From: Marinobacterium stanieri
GTDB taxonomy: Bacteria > Pseudomonadota > Gammaproteobacteria > Pseudomonadales > Balneatricaceae
Length of the DNA stretch: 64,000 nt
Assembly (NCBI RefSeq): GCF_900155945.1
Contig: NZ_FTMN01000003.1
Coordinates: 1 to 64,000 of the forward strand
Reading direction: 5' to 3'
The notes below the pieces were generated by a model that was not told where the DNA came from, ran no database searches, and saw only the letters and a program-made list of their open reading frames with translations. The position numbers were made by a program, and so were the translations under genes. Below, in pieces: positions 16,361 to 25,656 of the stretch (within the stretch, counting starts at the first letter, position 1; the number at the start of each line of letters is the position of its first letter).

Positions 16361-17974
16361 TTGAAGGCGGGTTTCAAAATCGGATTGTCAAAAATCACGA
16401 ATGCACTGGTAACTCTGCTTGTCCTTTCGATGTCTGGGATCTGTCAGGCTGAGGATAGCGTGACGATTCAGCTGCGTTGGCTGCACCAGTTCCAGTTTGC
16501 GGGCTATTACATGGCGCTGGAAAAGGGGTACTACAAAGAAGCCGGCCTGGATGTGAAGCTCTTGGAAGGTGGTCCCAGTGCATTGAATCCCCTGGATGAA
16601 CTGATGTCTGGCCGTTCCGATTTTGCGATCACCAGTTCCGGCGTCGTGATTGACCGTATGGAAGGTAAGCCGGTTCAGGCCGTTGCTGCCATCATGCAAA
16701 CATCTCCTATTGTCTGGATTACCCTCAAATCCGCCAATATCCAAACCGTTGAAGATATGGCGGGCAAGCGTGCCATGTTGATGCCGCCACCCGAGAGTGC
16801 CGAGCTGCTGACGGTTCTGCGCAAGGATCAGTACAACAACCTCAATGTCGAATTTCAGCACACATCCTTTGATGTTGAGGACCTGATCCGAGGAAAAACG
16901 GATGCCTATGATGGCTACATCTCGAATGAACCTTATGTGCTGACCCAGCAGGGTATTGAGTATAATCTGATCAATCCGCGTGACTATGGCGTGAACTTCT
17001 ATGCGGATGTGCTGGTTACCCGTGAATCATTGGCCGATCGCAACCCTGAGCTTGTGGCTCGTGTCCGTGATGCATCGCTCAAGGGCTGGGAGTACGCATT
17101 GACCAATCTTGAAGAGTCGGTGCAGGTCATTCATGAGAAATATGCTCCGGAAAAATCCATCGATCACCTTCGCTTTGAAGCGCGTACACTCAGACGTTTG
17201 ATCCTGCCTGATCTGGTGCAATTGGGGCATATGAACCCGGCGCGCTGGCAATTTATTGCTGACAGTTACCGAGACCTGGGCATGACTTCTGCAGTCCCCG
17301 CACTCGAGGGTTTTCTGTTTGAAGACAGGCAGCCGAACAACTACTGGCTGGCGATCAAGGTTGGGGGGATAAGCGCCGTACTACTGATGATTGCAGGGTA
17401 CGTGATCCTCAAGTTTCGTCGGTTGTCGCAGCAACTGGCCCAAACCAATCGCAAACTTTCAGAAATTGCGATTATTGATCAGCTCACACAGGTGCATAAC
17501 CGTAATGGTCTGCAGCAGTTAATCCCCGGTATGCTGAGCCTGGCAAACCGGGATGGCATGAACTGTTCTTTCCTGATGCTGGATATCGATCACTTCAAGA
17601 GCGTGAATGACCGCTTTGGCCACCAGACCGGCGACGTTGCACTGCAGGCCTTTGCCGAGGTGCTTACACGCCATCGTCGCAAAGAAGACCTGGTTGCCCG
17701 CGTCGGCGGTGAAGAATTTGTCATGTTATTGGTTGGCGCCCACATAGAAGCGGCAACTCAGATTGCCAACCAAATACTGGAGTCGGTACGTCAATTAGAG
17801 CTGGTGAGTCCTGATGGCGGTCGGTTTGGGATCACCGCCAGCATCGGCCTGGTGCCGGCCAAGGGGACCCTGGAAGGAATTTGGTACGCGGCGGATACGG
17901 CGCTTTATCAGGCCAAGCATGAGGGACGAGATAGAGTTGTCAGAACCACGGGGGTGAGCCAGGCTAAGCGCTGA
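16361..17974 (+). CDS. NMT1/THI5-like periplasmic sensor fused to diguanylate cyclase
   Basis: A 537-residue membrane-bound sensor. A signal sequence (1-30, ending SGICQA) precedes a periplasmic NMT1/THI5-like binding domain (about 32-320; LRWLHQFQFAGYYMALEKGY is characteristic of pyrimidine/thiamine-precursor binding relatives). One transmembrane helix follows (about 325-350), then a short coiled coil and a cytosolic GGDEF domain. The cyclase has GGEEF with an RKED inhibitory site five residues before it, so it should make cyclic di-GMP from two GTP and be feedback-inhibited. The start is a TTG that directly opens the signal peptide. Binding of a small ligand in the periplasm presumably sets cyclase activity. 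A possible Pho box lies upstream. Confidence 0.9.
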   Translation: MKAGFKIGLSKITNALVTLLVLSMSGICQAEDSVTIQLRWLHQFQFAGYYMALEKGYYKEAGLDVKLLEGGPSALNPLDELMSGRSDFAITSSGVVIDRMEGKPVQAVAAIMQTSPIVWITLKSANIQTVEDMAGKRAMLMPPPESAELLTVLRKDQYNNLNVEFQHTSFDVEDLIRGKTDAYDGYISNEPYVLTQQGIEYNLINPRDYGVNFYADVLVTRESLADRNPELVARVRDASLKGWEYALTNLEESVQVIHEKYAPEKSIDHLRFEARTLRRLILPDLVQLGHMNPARWQFIADSYRDLGMTSAVPALEGFLFEDRQPNNYWLAIKVGGISAVLLMIAGYVILKFRRLSQQLAQTNRKLSEIAIIDQLTQVHNRNGLQQLIPGMLSLANRDGMNCSFLMLDIDHFKSVNDRFGHQTGDVALQAFAEVLTRHRRKEDLVARVGGEEFVMLLVGAHIEAATQIANQILESVRQLELVSPDGGRFGITASIGLVPAKGTLEGIWYAADTALYQAKHEGRDRVVRTTGVSQAKR

Positions 17975-18057
17975 ATTTCCTGACAGCCTGGCATCATCGG
18001 TTGGCTTGCCGGGGCCTTCGGCGCTAGAGTAAAACTGAATGCCTGGCTGGATGTTGT

Positions 18058-20457
18058 ATGCCCAAGGATGCCGACTCTTCAGTTCAACTGTTTCGACTTT
18101 GCTATCAGGGGTGTGTGCAAGGAGTAGGTTTTCGCCCTGTTGTCTGGCACGTTGCTCGTTCATGCGGGTTGGCCGGACAGGTCAAAAATACAGCTGGCGG
18201 TGTTGAAGTGCTGCTTTGGGCTGATGAGCAGCAATGTCAGATATTTACTCAACAGGTTTCAGCATTGCTGCCGCCACAGGCAGATATTCATCGACTTGAT
18301 ATCGAACCGGTGAACGACGCTCTAACCCTTGAGCAGATATCTCGGCAAGCGTTTTCTATCCAGCCTTCCTCAAGCGGCTTTCAGCATACGCGAATGCCTG
18401 CGGATACTGCGACCTGTCCAGATTGTCTGCAGGAATTGTTTGACCCTGACAATCGCCGCTATCGCTACCCGTTTATTAATTGCACCTACTGCGGGCCTCG
18501 CTATACGGTTATTCGCAAGCTTCCGTATGACAGAGCCAGCACCACGCTGGTCGGCTTCCCCATGTGTTCCGCCTGTGATGAAGAGTATCAGAACCCGGAG
18601 CATCGCCGTTTTCATGCACAAACCAATGTCTGCCCCGAATGTGGCCCACGCTTGTGGCTGGAGAACCCCCAGGCAGAGTCTATAACTCCGGAAGATACCT
18701 TTACCTTCCTGGCACAACGACTGCGGCAGGGTGAGATTGTCGCGTTGAAGGGACTGGGCGGATTCCATCTTTGTTGTGATGCACGTAATGAGACAGCGGT
18801 GAAATGTCTGCGACAGCGAAAGGGGAGGCCTGCCAAGGCGCTGGCGCTGATGCTTGCGGATACTGAGGCAGCGAAGGCCCATGTAGAGCTGTCGAGTACC
18901 GAGGCCGACTATCTGAGTTCGCCTCAAGCGCCCATTTTGCTGTGCCGAAAGCGTTCTCTTCATACCATCGAGGCTGCACTCTCACAGCAACAGCTTCTGG
19001 CTGAGTCCATCGCGCCAGACAGCCATGAGCTGGGCATCATGCTTCCCTACACACCCATCCACCATCTGTTGATGCAGGCCTTTGGTGGCCCGTTGGTGAT
19101 GACAAGCGGCAACCCCAGTGGCCAGTTGCAGGTGATCAACAATGAAGATGCCCGTAAGGCCTTGGCACCTCTGGCGGGTTGGTTGTTGCTGCATGACCGG
19201 CCTATTGAACGCCGGATTGATGACGCAGTGGTCAGAGTGGTTGCCGGGAAGGCTTTGCAGGTATTGCGCCCTGGCCGAGGATTTGCGCCCTTGTACCTGC
19301 CTCTCCCGGCCGGTTTTAACCCTGAAGTGCCGGTGCTGGCACTGGGTGGGGATTTGAAAAACACCCTGTGCCTCAGTGATGAACAGGGCCTGCACATGAC
19401 TCCCTTTATTGGAGATCTGGCAGCGCCTGATGCTTACCAGGCGCACCGGCAGGCCCGGATAGAGCTGCAGCAAGAATGCCGGGCCGATATTGCGTCGCTG
19501 GCCTGTGATGCTCACCCCAATTACATCAGTACACGCCAGGCCCGGTCAGAAAACTCTCCTCCCCTGGCATTTGTGCAGCACCATCACGCGCATATGGCCA
19601 GCTGCCTGGTGGATAATGCTTACCCGCTTAATGGACCATCTGTGCTGGCGTTGTGTCTCGATGGTACCGGCTATGGGGAAGATGGCAGTCTCTGGGGTGG
19701 TGAATGCCTGCTGGGTGATTATGCGAACTACCGCCGGGTAGGGCAGGTTAAGCCTTTCCCTCTGCCGGGTGGGAAACAGGCCATTCTTCAGCCATGGCGG
19801 ATACTGGCGAGTCAGTTACATCAAGCCGGCATGGACTGGTCAGCTGCCCGCACAGTCTGGAGCTGCCTTGGAGACAAACCGCTGGACACCATCACGGCAA
19901 TGATCGACAAAGGGGTGAATACACCCATAACCAGCTCCATGGGGCGTCTGTTTGATGCCATGGCGGCTGCACTGGGCTGCTATGCTGAAGGTATCAGCTA
20001 CGAAGGCCAGGCTGCGATCAAACTGGAGCAGTTGGCTCAGTCGTCTGACTGTCAGGATGTAGAGCCTTATACGTTGCAATGTCAGCAGAATGCGCAAGGT
20101 CTGCTGCAACTGGAGGCAGCACCACTCTGGTACCAGTTGGTCGATGATTTGCGGGCATCACGCCCAAGATGCGAGATAGCTGTCGCTTTTCATTTGGGGG
20201 TGATTCGTTGCTTGCTCGACATGGTGTATCGGTTGGGACAAATGCACCCCTTTCAGCATGTTGTTCTAACCGGTGGTGTTATGCAGAACCGGTTCTTGAG
20301 TGAACGATTGGAGCAGGGTATTGCGCAGCTGGGGTACACTCCCTTGTGTCATCAGCGAGTGCCTTGTAACGATGCGGGATTGAGTGTGGGACAGGCTGCT
20401 GTAGCGCTGGCGCGAGTGCAAGGGCAGCAGCAAGGTGAAGGAGAGCCGAATGCATGA
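18058..20457 (+). CDS. hypF: [NiFe] hydrogenase maturation carbamoyltransferase HypF
   Basis: HypF makes the thiocarbamate precursor of the CN ligands of NiFe hydrogenases from carbamoyl phosphate and ATP, handing it to HypE. All parts are present in 799 residues: acylphosphatase domain (GCVQGVGFRPVVWHVA near 18-35), two zinc-finger segments (CPDC...CTYCGPRY and CSACDEEY...CPECGPRLW, about 120-205), a YrdC-like domain and a C-terminal Kae1-like domain with HHHAHMASCLVDN and a late GGVMQNRFL. It is the first gene of a tight hypFABCDE operon and its stop overlaps the hypA start by 8 bases. No structural hydrogenase gene is in the window. Confidence 0.97.
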   Translation: MPKDADSSVQLFRLCYQGCVQGVGFRPVVWHVARSCGLAGQVKNTAGGVEVLLWADEQQCQIFTQQVSALLPPQADIHRLDIEPVNDALTLEQISRQAFSIQPSSSGFQHTRMPADTATCPDCLQELFDPDNRRYRYPFINCTYCGPRYTVIRKLPYDRASTTLVGFPMCSACDEEYQNPEHRRFHAQTNVCPECGPRLWLENPQAESITPEDTFTFLAQRLRQGEIVALKGLGGFHLCCDARNETAVKCLRQRKGRPAKALALMLADTEAAKAHVELSSTEADYLSSPQAPILLCRKRSLHTIEAALSQQQLLAESIAPDSHELGIMLPYTPIHHLLMQAFGGPLVMTSGNPSGQLQVINNEDARKALAPLAGWLLLHDRPIERRIDDAVVRVVAGKALQVLRPGRGFAPLYLPLPAGFNPEVPVLALGGDLKNTLCLSDEQGLHMTPFIGDLAAPDAYQAHRQARIELQQECRADIASLACDAHPNYISTRQARSENSPPLAFVQHHHAHMASCLVDNAYPLNGPSVLALCLDGTGYGEDGSLWGGECLLGDYANYRRVGQVKPFPLPGGKQAILQPWRILASQLHQAGMDWSAARTVWSCLGDKPLDTITAMIDKGVNTPITSSMGRLFDAMAAALGCYAEGISYEGQAAIKLEQLAQSSDCQDVEPYTLQCQQNAQGLLQLEAAPLWYQLVDDLRASRPRCEIAVAFHLGVIRCLLDMVYRLGQMHPFQHVVLTGGVMQNRFLSERLEQGIAQLGYTPLCHQRVPCNDAGLSVGQAAVALARVQGQQQGEGEPNA

Positions 20458-20791
20458 ACTATCACTGTGTCGATCTTTGATCAAATTGCTGCAACAACAG
20501 GCGGAGCAGCAAGGTTTCAGCCGTGTTTGTGCTATCTGGCTCGATGTTGGACCCATAGCTGGGGTAGTGCCCGAGGCACTGGAGTTTGCCTTCAGCGCCT
20601 GCAGCCCGGGTACGCTTGCGGAAGGCGCTACTTTACACATGGTGCCGTCACAGGCTACCGCGCGCTGTCGTGACTGTGGTCAGATATCCAACCCAAGCAG
20701 TCGGCTCGACCCCTGTCCTCACTGTGGCCATGCCGCAGTGGATTTGATCAGCGGTGATAATCTGACCATCAAGGAGCTGGAGGTGGAGTAA
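20450..20791 (+). CDS. hypA: Hydrogenase nickel-incorporation protein HypA
   Basis: A 113-residue HypA. MHELSLCRSLI carries the N-terminal Met-His that binds nickel, and CRDC with CPHC form the structural zinc site. It delivers nickel, together with HypB, to the hydrogenase large subunit. The start at the MHE codons is fixed by this conserved N-terminus; it overlaps hypF by 8 bases, and the stop shares one base with the hypB start, indicating coupled translation. Confidence 0.97.
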   Translation: MHELSLCRSLIKLLQQQAEQQGFSRVCAIWLDVGPIAGVVPEALEFAFSACSPGTLAEGATLHMVPSQATARCRDCGQISNPSSRLDPCPHCGHAAVDLISGDNLTIKELEVE

Positions 20792-21558
20792 TGTGCGGAG
20801 TCTGTGGGTGTAATGAAGTATCTGAGCAAACACAAGAACGGCGCCATTTGAAAATGGAACTGGATCTGTTCAGCTTGAACAATCGGCATGCCGAGGCCAA
20901 CCGGGCACACTTTGAGCATTCCAGCCTGCTGGTGCTGAATCTGGTGTCCAGCCCCGGTGCAGGCAAGACGCGCTTGCTGGAAGAAACGCTCATGGCCCAG
21001 CTCGGATGTATTGAAGTGGGTGTTATTGAAGGTGATCAGCAAACCACGCGTGACGCTGACCGTATCCGCGAGACGGGAGCTCACGCGGTGCAGATTAATA
21101 CTGGTTCTGCCTGCCATCTCGATGCGCATATGGTGAGTCATGCACTCGATGACCTGGGTATGCTGCGAAATGGCATTCTCTATATTGAAAACGTCGGTAA
21201 TCTGGTGTGTCCGGCCAATTTTGATTTGGGGGAAGCGGCCAAGGTGGTGATCCTGTCGGTCACCGAAGGTGATGACAAACCACTGAAATATCCAGACATG
21301 TTTGCGGCGTCGAAGATGATGGTGATCAATAAGATCGACCTCTTGCCCCATGTTGATTTCGACGTGGCGCAATGTATCGCCAATGCCCGTTTGATTAATC
21401 CCGACATCGAAGTGCTGGAGCTTTCAGCGCAAACCGGGGCCGGTTTGCAAGGCTGGCTTGATTGGCTGGAAGAGTCGTATCAGGCACTGGTGGCTGACCG
21501 TATCAATCAATTACAGGAAGAGCTGGAAACACTCCAGCGTCAGTTTGACCAGGAGTAA
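20791..21558 (+). CDS. hypB: Hydrogenase nickel-incorporation GTPase HypB
   Basis: A 255-residue G3E-family GTPase that drives nickel insertion with HypA. MCGVCGC at the N-terminus is the high-affinity CxxCGC nickel motif, SSPGAGKT is the P-loop, GDQQTTRDADRI follows, ENVGNLVCPANFDLGE contains the metal-binding Cys of the G domain, and NKIDLL gives guanine specificity. The histidine-rich nickel-storage stretch found in many HypB proteins is absent, so this version should deliver rather than store nickel. The C-terminus ends in a short coiled coil (about 230-255). Confidence 0.97.
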   Translation: MCGVCGCNEVSEQTQERRHLKMELDLFSLNNRHAEANRAHFEHSSLLVLNLVSSPGAGKTRLLEETLMAQLGCIEVGVIEGDQQTTRDADRIRETGAHAVQINTGSACHLDAHMVSHALDDLGMLRNGILYIENVGNLVCPANFDLGEAAKVVILSVTEGDDKPLKYPDMFAASKMMVINKIDLLPHVDFDVAQCIANARLINPDIEVLELSAQTGAGLQGWLDWLEESYQALVADRINQLQEELETLQRQFDQE

Positions 21559-21561
21559 GCC

Positions 21562-21837
21562 ATGTGTCTGGGTGTGCCGGGGAAAATAATCGCCATTGAT
21601 AACGCTGACTTGGGCACTGCCTGGGTAGAGATCAGTGGTGTGAGGCGCTCGGTTAGCCTGGCCTGTCTGCTGGATGAAACGACCGAACCCGAAAGTCTGA
21701 TAGGGCAGTGGACACTGGTCCATGTCGGGTTTGCCATGAGTGTCATTGATGCTGATGAAGCACAACGGACCTTGCAATTACTGAACGAGATGAAAGCGCT
21801 GGAGCAGGAGATGGACGGCCATGAAATTCGTGGATGA
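21562..21837 (+). CDS. hypC: Hydrogenase maturation chaperone HypC
   Basis: A 91-residue HypC/HybG/HupF chaperone. It opens MCLGVPGKII, whose Cys2 is exposed by methionine removal and binds the Fe(CN)2CO unit assembled with HypD before transfer to the large subunit. A coiled-coil-like tail (LQLLNEMKALEQEM) closes it. It starts 4 bases after hypB ends and overlaps hypD by 17 bases. Confidence 0.96.
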   Translation: MCLGVPGKIIAIDNADLGTAWVEISGVRRSVSLACLLDETTEPESLIGQWTLVHVGFAMSVIDADEAQRTLQLLNEMKALEQEMDGHEIRG

Positions 21838-22951
21838 ATTTCGAGATCCCGAGCTGGCTGAACACCTGCTGCAGCGGATCAAGGTACTCCTGAATACAGC
21901 GCCCCTGGCAAATCGCGAGTCGGTGCGGGTGATGGAAGTCTGTGGTGGTCATACGCACACTATCTTCAAGTACGGCCTGGACCGGCTTTTGCCGAGCCGG
22001 CTGGAGCTGATTCATGGGCCGGGCTGTCCTGTATGTGTGCTGCCAAGGGATGCAATTGATACGGCCATTGAGATTGCGCTGCAGCCAAAGGTTATTCTGG
22101 CCAGTTTTGGCGATGCCCTGCGTGTGCCGGGCACCCGCATGAGCCTGTTGCAGGCCCGCGCAGCCGGCGCTGATGTGCGCACGGTATATTCCCCCATGGA
22201 TGCACTGGCATTGGCCAAACAGCATCCAGATCATTCAGTTGTGTTTTTTGCCATCGGCTTCGAGACAACGATTCCGGCAACCGCACTTACCATGTTGCAG
22301 GCTGAGCGGGAAAACGTCGAAAATTTCACCATGCTGGCGCGGCACATCAGCATCATTCCCACTTTGAAAGCACTGCTGGACGACCCTGAGCTTGAGAACG
22401 ACGGCTTTATCGGGCCAGGTCATGTCAGCATGGTCATTGGCACCGAGCCCTACGAGTTTGTCGCTCAAGCTTATGGCAAACCACTGGTGGTATCGGGGTT
22501 TGAGCCTTTGGACCTTCTGCAATCCCTGCAAATGGTGCTGGAACAGTTGGCCTGCGGGACTTCAGTTATTGAGAACCAGTATGCCCGAGTAGTGCGAAAG
22601 CAGGGCAATGCACAGGCGCAGCAGGCAATATCGACGCTGTTCGAGCCCCGTGCCAGTGATTACTGGCAAGGGCTGGGAGAGGTTGCCGGCTCAGGCCTTC
22701 AGTTCAGGCCTGAATACAGTCACTTCGATGCCGAGCAGCATTTCCTGTGTGATGCTTCCAAGCCTTCAGACATCGTTGAGCAGGGCTGCTGTGACCAGGT
22801 TCTCAAGGGCGCACTTCAGCCTCAGGCCTGTCCGTTGTTTGGCAGAGTCTGTACCCCGTCACAACCGGTTAGCGCATTGATGGTGTCCTCCGAAGGTGCT
22901 TGCGCCGCCAGGTATTTGTATCGTTCCGGGGAGCACAGGGATGTCGGATAA
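21821..22951 (+). CDS. hypD: Hydrogenase maturation iron-sulfur protein HypD
   Basis: A 376-residue HypD, the scaffold on which the Fe(CN)2CO group is built. Conserved segments: VCGGHTHTIFKYGLDRLLP (about 45-63), GPGCPVCVLP (about 66-75), GFETTIPATA (about 147-156), then the C-terminal 4Fe-4S cysteines in the CDQVLKG...CPLFGRVCTP region. ATG at 21821 is inside hypC; its stop overlaps hypE by 11 bases. Full-length, with nothing missing. Confidence 0.97.
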   Translation: MKFVDEFRDPELAEHLLQRIKVLLNTAPLANRESVRVMEVCGGHTHTIFKYGLDRLLPSRLELIHGPGCPVCVLPRDAIDTAIEIALQPKVILASFGDALRVPGTRMSLLQARAAGADVRTVYSPMDALALAKQHPDHSVVFFAIGFETTIPATALTMLQAERENVENFTMLARHISIIPTLKALLDDPELENDGFIGPGHVSMVIGTEPYEFVAQAYGKPLVVSGFEPLDLLQSLQMVLEQLACGTSVIENQYARVVRKQGNAQAQQAISTLFEPRASDYWQGLGEVAGSGLQFRPEYSHFDAEQHFLCDASKPSDIVEQGCCDQVLKGALQPQACPLFGRVCTPSQPVSALMVSSEGACAARYLYRSGEHRDVG

Positions 22952-23969
22952 AGAACGTATCTCGCTGGCACAGGGGGAAGGTGGTCTGGCATCCAGTCAG
23001 CTGGTGGAATCCCTGTTTCTGCAGGCGTTTGATAATGAACACCTGTACCAGCGAGAAGATCAGGCGCGTTTAGAGCTGGCTGACTTCATTCGCCAGGGGG
23101 ACCGCCTGGCCTTTACCACGGACAGCTATGTGGTTGACCCGATAGAGTTCCCCGGTGGAGATATTGGCTGTCTGGCCGTTAATGGCACCATCAATGATTT
23201 GGCTGTTGGTGGCGCTATTCCGCGTTACCTCAGTTGTGCCTTGATTCTGGAAGAAGGGCTTGAGCGGGCTCTGTTGGAAAGAATTGTCGCATCCATGGCC
23301 AGTGCTGCCCGCGAAGCGAATGTGTCGATTGTGACCGGGGATACCAAGGTGGTGCCCAGAGGCAAGGCCGACCGGGTGTTTATCAATACCGCAGGCGTTG
23401 GTGTTATACCCCAGGGCGTTGAGTTGGCAGCCCGTCGATGCGAGCCGGGTGATGTGCTGATTGCGAGCGGTTACCTGGGCGATCATGGCGCAGCCGTACT
23501 GGCGGCACGCGGCGATCTGGCACTGGAGATGGATGTATGCAGTGACAGTCGCCCGCTGCATGGACTGGTTCAGGAGATGCTAAAGGTTAGCCCGGATATT
23601 CATGCCATTCGTGATGCGACACGCGGTGGTGTGGCAACGGTACTGAATGAGTTTGCCCAGATGTCGCAAACAGGAATAGTGCTGCAGGAAGGTTCGCTGC
23701 CAGTCAGACCTCAAGTAAGAGGCTTTTGTGAAATTCTGGGGTTGGAGCCCTGGTATCTCGCCAATGAGGGTATGTTAGTGGCTGCTGTGTCAGCGTCAGC
23801 TGCAGATGAGGTTTTAAGCAGTATGCGGGCACATCCATACGGGTGTGATGCGCAGGTGATTGGACAGGTGGTGGCAGAGTTGCCAGGAAAGGTGCAGCTG
23901 CAAAGCGGCTTCGGCGGCAGGCGTTTGCTTGAGCCACTGACCGGTGAGCAGCTGCCGAGAATTTGCTAA
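22941..23969 (+). CDS. hypE: Hydrogenase maturation dehydratase HypE
   Basis: A 342-residue PurM-like ATPase that dehydrates the C-terminal thiocarbamate to thiocyanate and donates CN to HypC-HypD. The family's obligatory C-terminus is present: the protein ends in PRIC, whose last cysteine carries the carbamoyl group. FTTDSYVVDPIEFPGGDIG and GDTKVVPRG are the nucleotide-binding landmarks. The start at 22941 (MSDKERISL) is preferred over an upstream ATG at 22896 that would extend well into hypD. It is the last gene of the operon; a convergent small gene begins only 7 bases later, with no visible terminator. Confidence 0.97.
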   Translation: MSDKERISLAQGEGGLASSQLVESLFLQAFDNEHLYQREDQARLELADFIRQGDRLAFTTDSYVVDPIEFPGGDIGCLAVNGTINDLAVGGAIPRYLSCALILEEGLERALLERIVASMASAAREANVSIVTGDTKVVPRGKADRVFINTAGVGVIPQGVELAARRCEPGDVLIASGYLGDHGAAVLAARGDLALEMDVCSDSRPLHGLVQEMLKVSPDIHAIRDATRGGVATVLNEFAQMSQTGIVLQEGSLPVRPQVRGFCEILGLEPWYLANEGMLVAAVSASAADEVLSSMRAHPYGCDAQVIGQVVAELPGKVQLQSGFGGRRLLEPLTGEQLPRIC

Positions 23970-23976
23970 ATGACCG

Positions 23977-24156
23977 TCAGCCTTTGGGGCCGAACAGGAA
24001 CCAGAGAATCAGACCCAGCAAGGGCAGCAGCAGGATCGCAACGACCCAAATGACCTTGGTGCTGGTGCTGGCGTTACTTTGAATGGTTTTGATGATGGCC
24101 ATCACATCCAGAACCAGCAGAATCAGACCAAACAGACCGGAAATTTCCACACTCAT
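23977..24156 (-). CDS. PLDc_N-type small membrane protein
   Basis: A 59-residue protein starting MSVEISGLFGLILL, with two membrane helices (about 6-22 and 34-54) separated by a short loop and ending WFLFGPKG. This is the phospholipase D/nuclease N-terminal (PLDc_N) domain layout, in which TKVIWVVAILLLPLLGLILW is the conserved second helix (W...P.lG...yf..GP). Here it stands alone. GGAGT at the right distance before the ATG supports it. Function unknown. It is convergent with hypE. Confidence 0.8.
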   Translation of the reverse strand: MSVEISGLFGLILLVLDVMAIIKTIQSNASTSTKVIWVVAILLLPLLGLILWFLFGPKG

Positions 24157-24216
24157 GTTGCTGATACTCCTTCAAAATGGGGGTAACTCTATATAACACG
24201 CCGAGACGGGGCCTGG

Positions 24217-25638
24217 TCAAATCAGCGGTGCCAGCATGGGCGGCGCTTCATCCAGCATTTCCCGTAATCGCAGCAGGCCTTCCCTTAACCGGTCGGTGTC
24301 AGCTGGAGGTGTCAGACAGATGCGGACGGCCTGGGGGGCGGGTTGGCTGCCAACACAGAAAGGGTCCGAGGCGATCAGGATAATGCCACGGGTTTCAGCG
24401 TGACGAACAAAATCGGCAGCCCGCCAGGGCTCGGGCAGGGTAAGCCAGGCGTGGAAACCACAGGGGTGTGACTGCACGGTGTAACCGGCCAAAATGTCAT
24501 GCAGCAGGGTCTGGCGCTCCTGCAGGCCCTGCCACTGCCAGTTCAGGATGGCGTCTGCCTCCCCACTGGCCAGCCAGCGGCAGGCCACGGCCCCCATCAA
24601 GCCGGGCGGCGCCCAGCATTGAGCACGCAAGGCAGCTCTTAACTGCGGCATCAGATTGGCTGGCGCGCGCAAAGCACCAAACCTCAAACCACCCGCCAGC
24701 AGTTTGGAGACACTGAAAATGTACAGGGCGCGCTCGGGAGCCATCTCAAACAGGGGCGTACCGCGCAGTTCCTTGGGCACAAACTGGACACCATCTTCCA
24801 ATAGCAGCATGTCATGCCGGCGAGCAATTTCAACGATGGCTTCACGGCGTTGTTGGGTCATTTGTTCGCCGCCGGGATTACTGTATTCCGGCATCACATA
24901 GAGCAGGCGGATACGTTGCTGCTGGCACAGGCGCTCAAGGGCATCAGGACGAATGCCTTCTGCATCCGAGGGCACAGCGAGGTGTTTAAGGCCCAGTTGG
25001 CGTGCAGCTGCAATCATGCCCGGGTAGGTGAGTGCAGCTGAGGCAACGGCTTCACCTGGCTTGATCAAAGCTTGCAAGGCAAGGAAATCTGCATGCTGCC
25101 CGCCTTCGGTGATGATCATTTCATCTGCACCGATCTCCAGTGCTTGCCGAGCCAGCCAATCACTGAGCTGGGCGCGCTGTTGCGGGCAGCCCTGCTCGGG
25201 TTGATAGTTCATCACCGTTTGGATGGCATCAGGCATGCGCGATAGCTGCTCAAGTGTTGCGGCCAGCTGCTGTTCTCTGAGCGGGTTGGGAATCAGCACA
25301 CTGAGTGAAAGATCGATGCTGTCCTGACCTGCGCGACTCAAGTGGTGGAAGTGGGGCGTCTGCTCCTGTCCGCCTTTAACGCGGGTGCCACTGCCGACAC
25401 GAGCTTCTACCAGGCCACGGCGTTCTGCTTCGCGATAGGCGCGGGTAACCGTGCCCACAGTCACCTGCAAGGCATCGGCCAAAAGACGCTGTGGTGGCAG
25501 GCGGTCTCCAGGTTTTAGTGTGCCGGAGGCAATGTCGCTGGCCAGGCGTTCAACCAGTGCCTTGTATAAAGGTGAGGCTGAAGCGGGCAGTTCGGGTAGC
25601 CACTGGCAGCGTTGGCGTGCGCGATCATGCAGATCCAT
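24217..25638 (-). CDS. MocR-type transcriptional regulator (GntR HTH + aminotransferase fold)
   Basis: A 473-residue MocR/PdxR-class regulator. The N-terminus is a GntR winged helix (LYKALVERLASDIASGTLKPGDRLPPQRLLADALQ in segments, then VTRAYREAERRGLVE), followed by a linker and a class I aminotransferase-like domain that binds PLP through the lysine in FSVSKLLAGGLRFG. It senses PLP or an amino-acid-like ligand. It is divergent from a LysE exporter gene, and two inverted repeats lie between them, so it very probably controls that gene. No other target is evident. Confidence 0.93.
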   Translation of the reverse strand: MDLHDRARQRCQWLPELPASASPLYKALVERLASDIASGTLKPGDRLPPQRLLADALQVTVGTVTRAYREAERRGLVEARVGSGTRVKGGQEQTPHFHHLSRAGQDSIDLSLSVLIPNPLREQQLAATLEQLSRMPDAIQTVMNYQPEQGCPQQRAQLSDWLARQALEIGADEMIITEGGQHADFLALQALIKPGEAVASAALTYPGMIAAARQLGLKHLAVPSDAEGIRPDALERLCQQQRIRLLYVMPEYSNPGGEQMTQQRREAIVEIARRHDMLLLEDGVQFVPKELRGTPLFEMAPERALYIFSVSKLLAGGLRFGALRAPANLMPQLRAALRAQCWAPPGLMGAVACRWLASGEADAILNWQWQGLQERQTLLHDILAGYTVQSHPCGFHAWLTLPEPWRAADFVRHAETRGIILIASDPFCVGSQPAPQAVRICLTPPADTDRLREGLLRLREMLDEAPPMLAPLI

Positions 25639-25656
25639 GGTCTGTCTCCGGCAGAA

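Noticed and set aside
17985-18012. Possible sigma-54 promoter before hypF (TGGCATC...TTGG)
   Set aside because: The distance between the GG and GC elements is off by one and the -12 element reads TTGG rather than TTGC.
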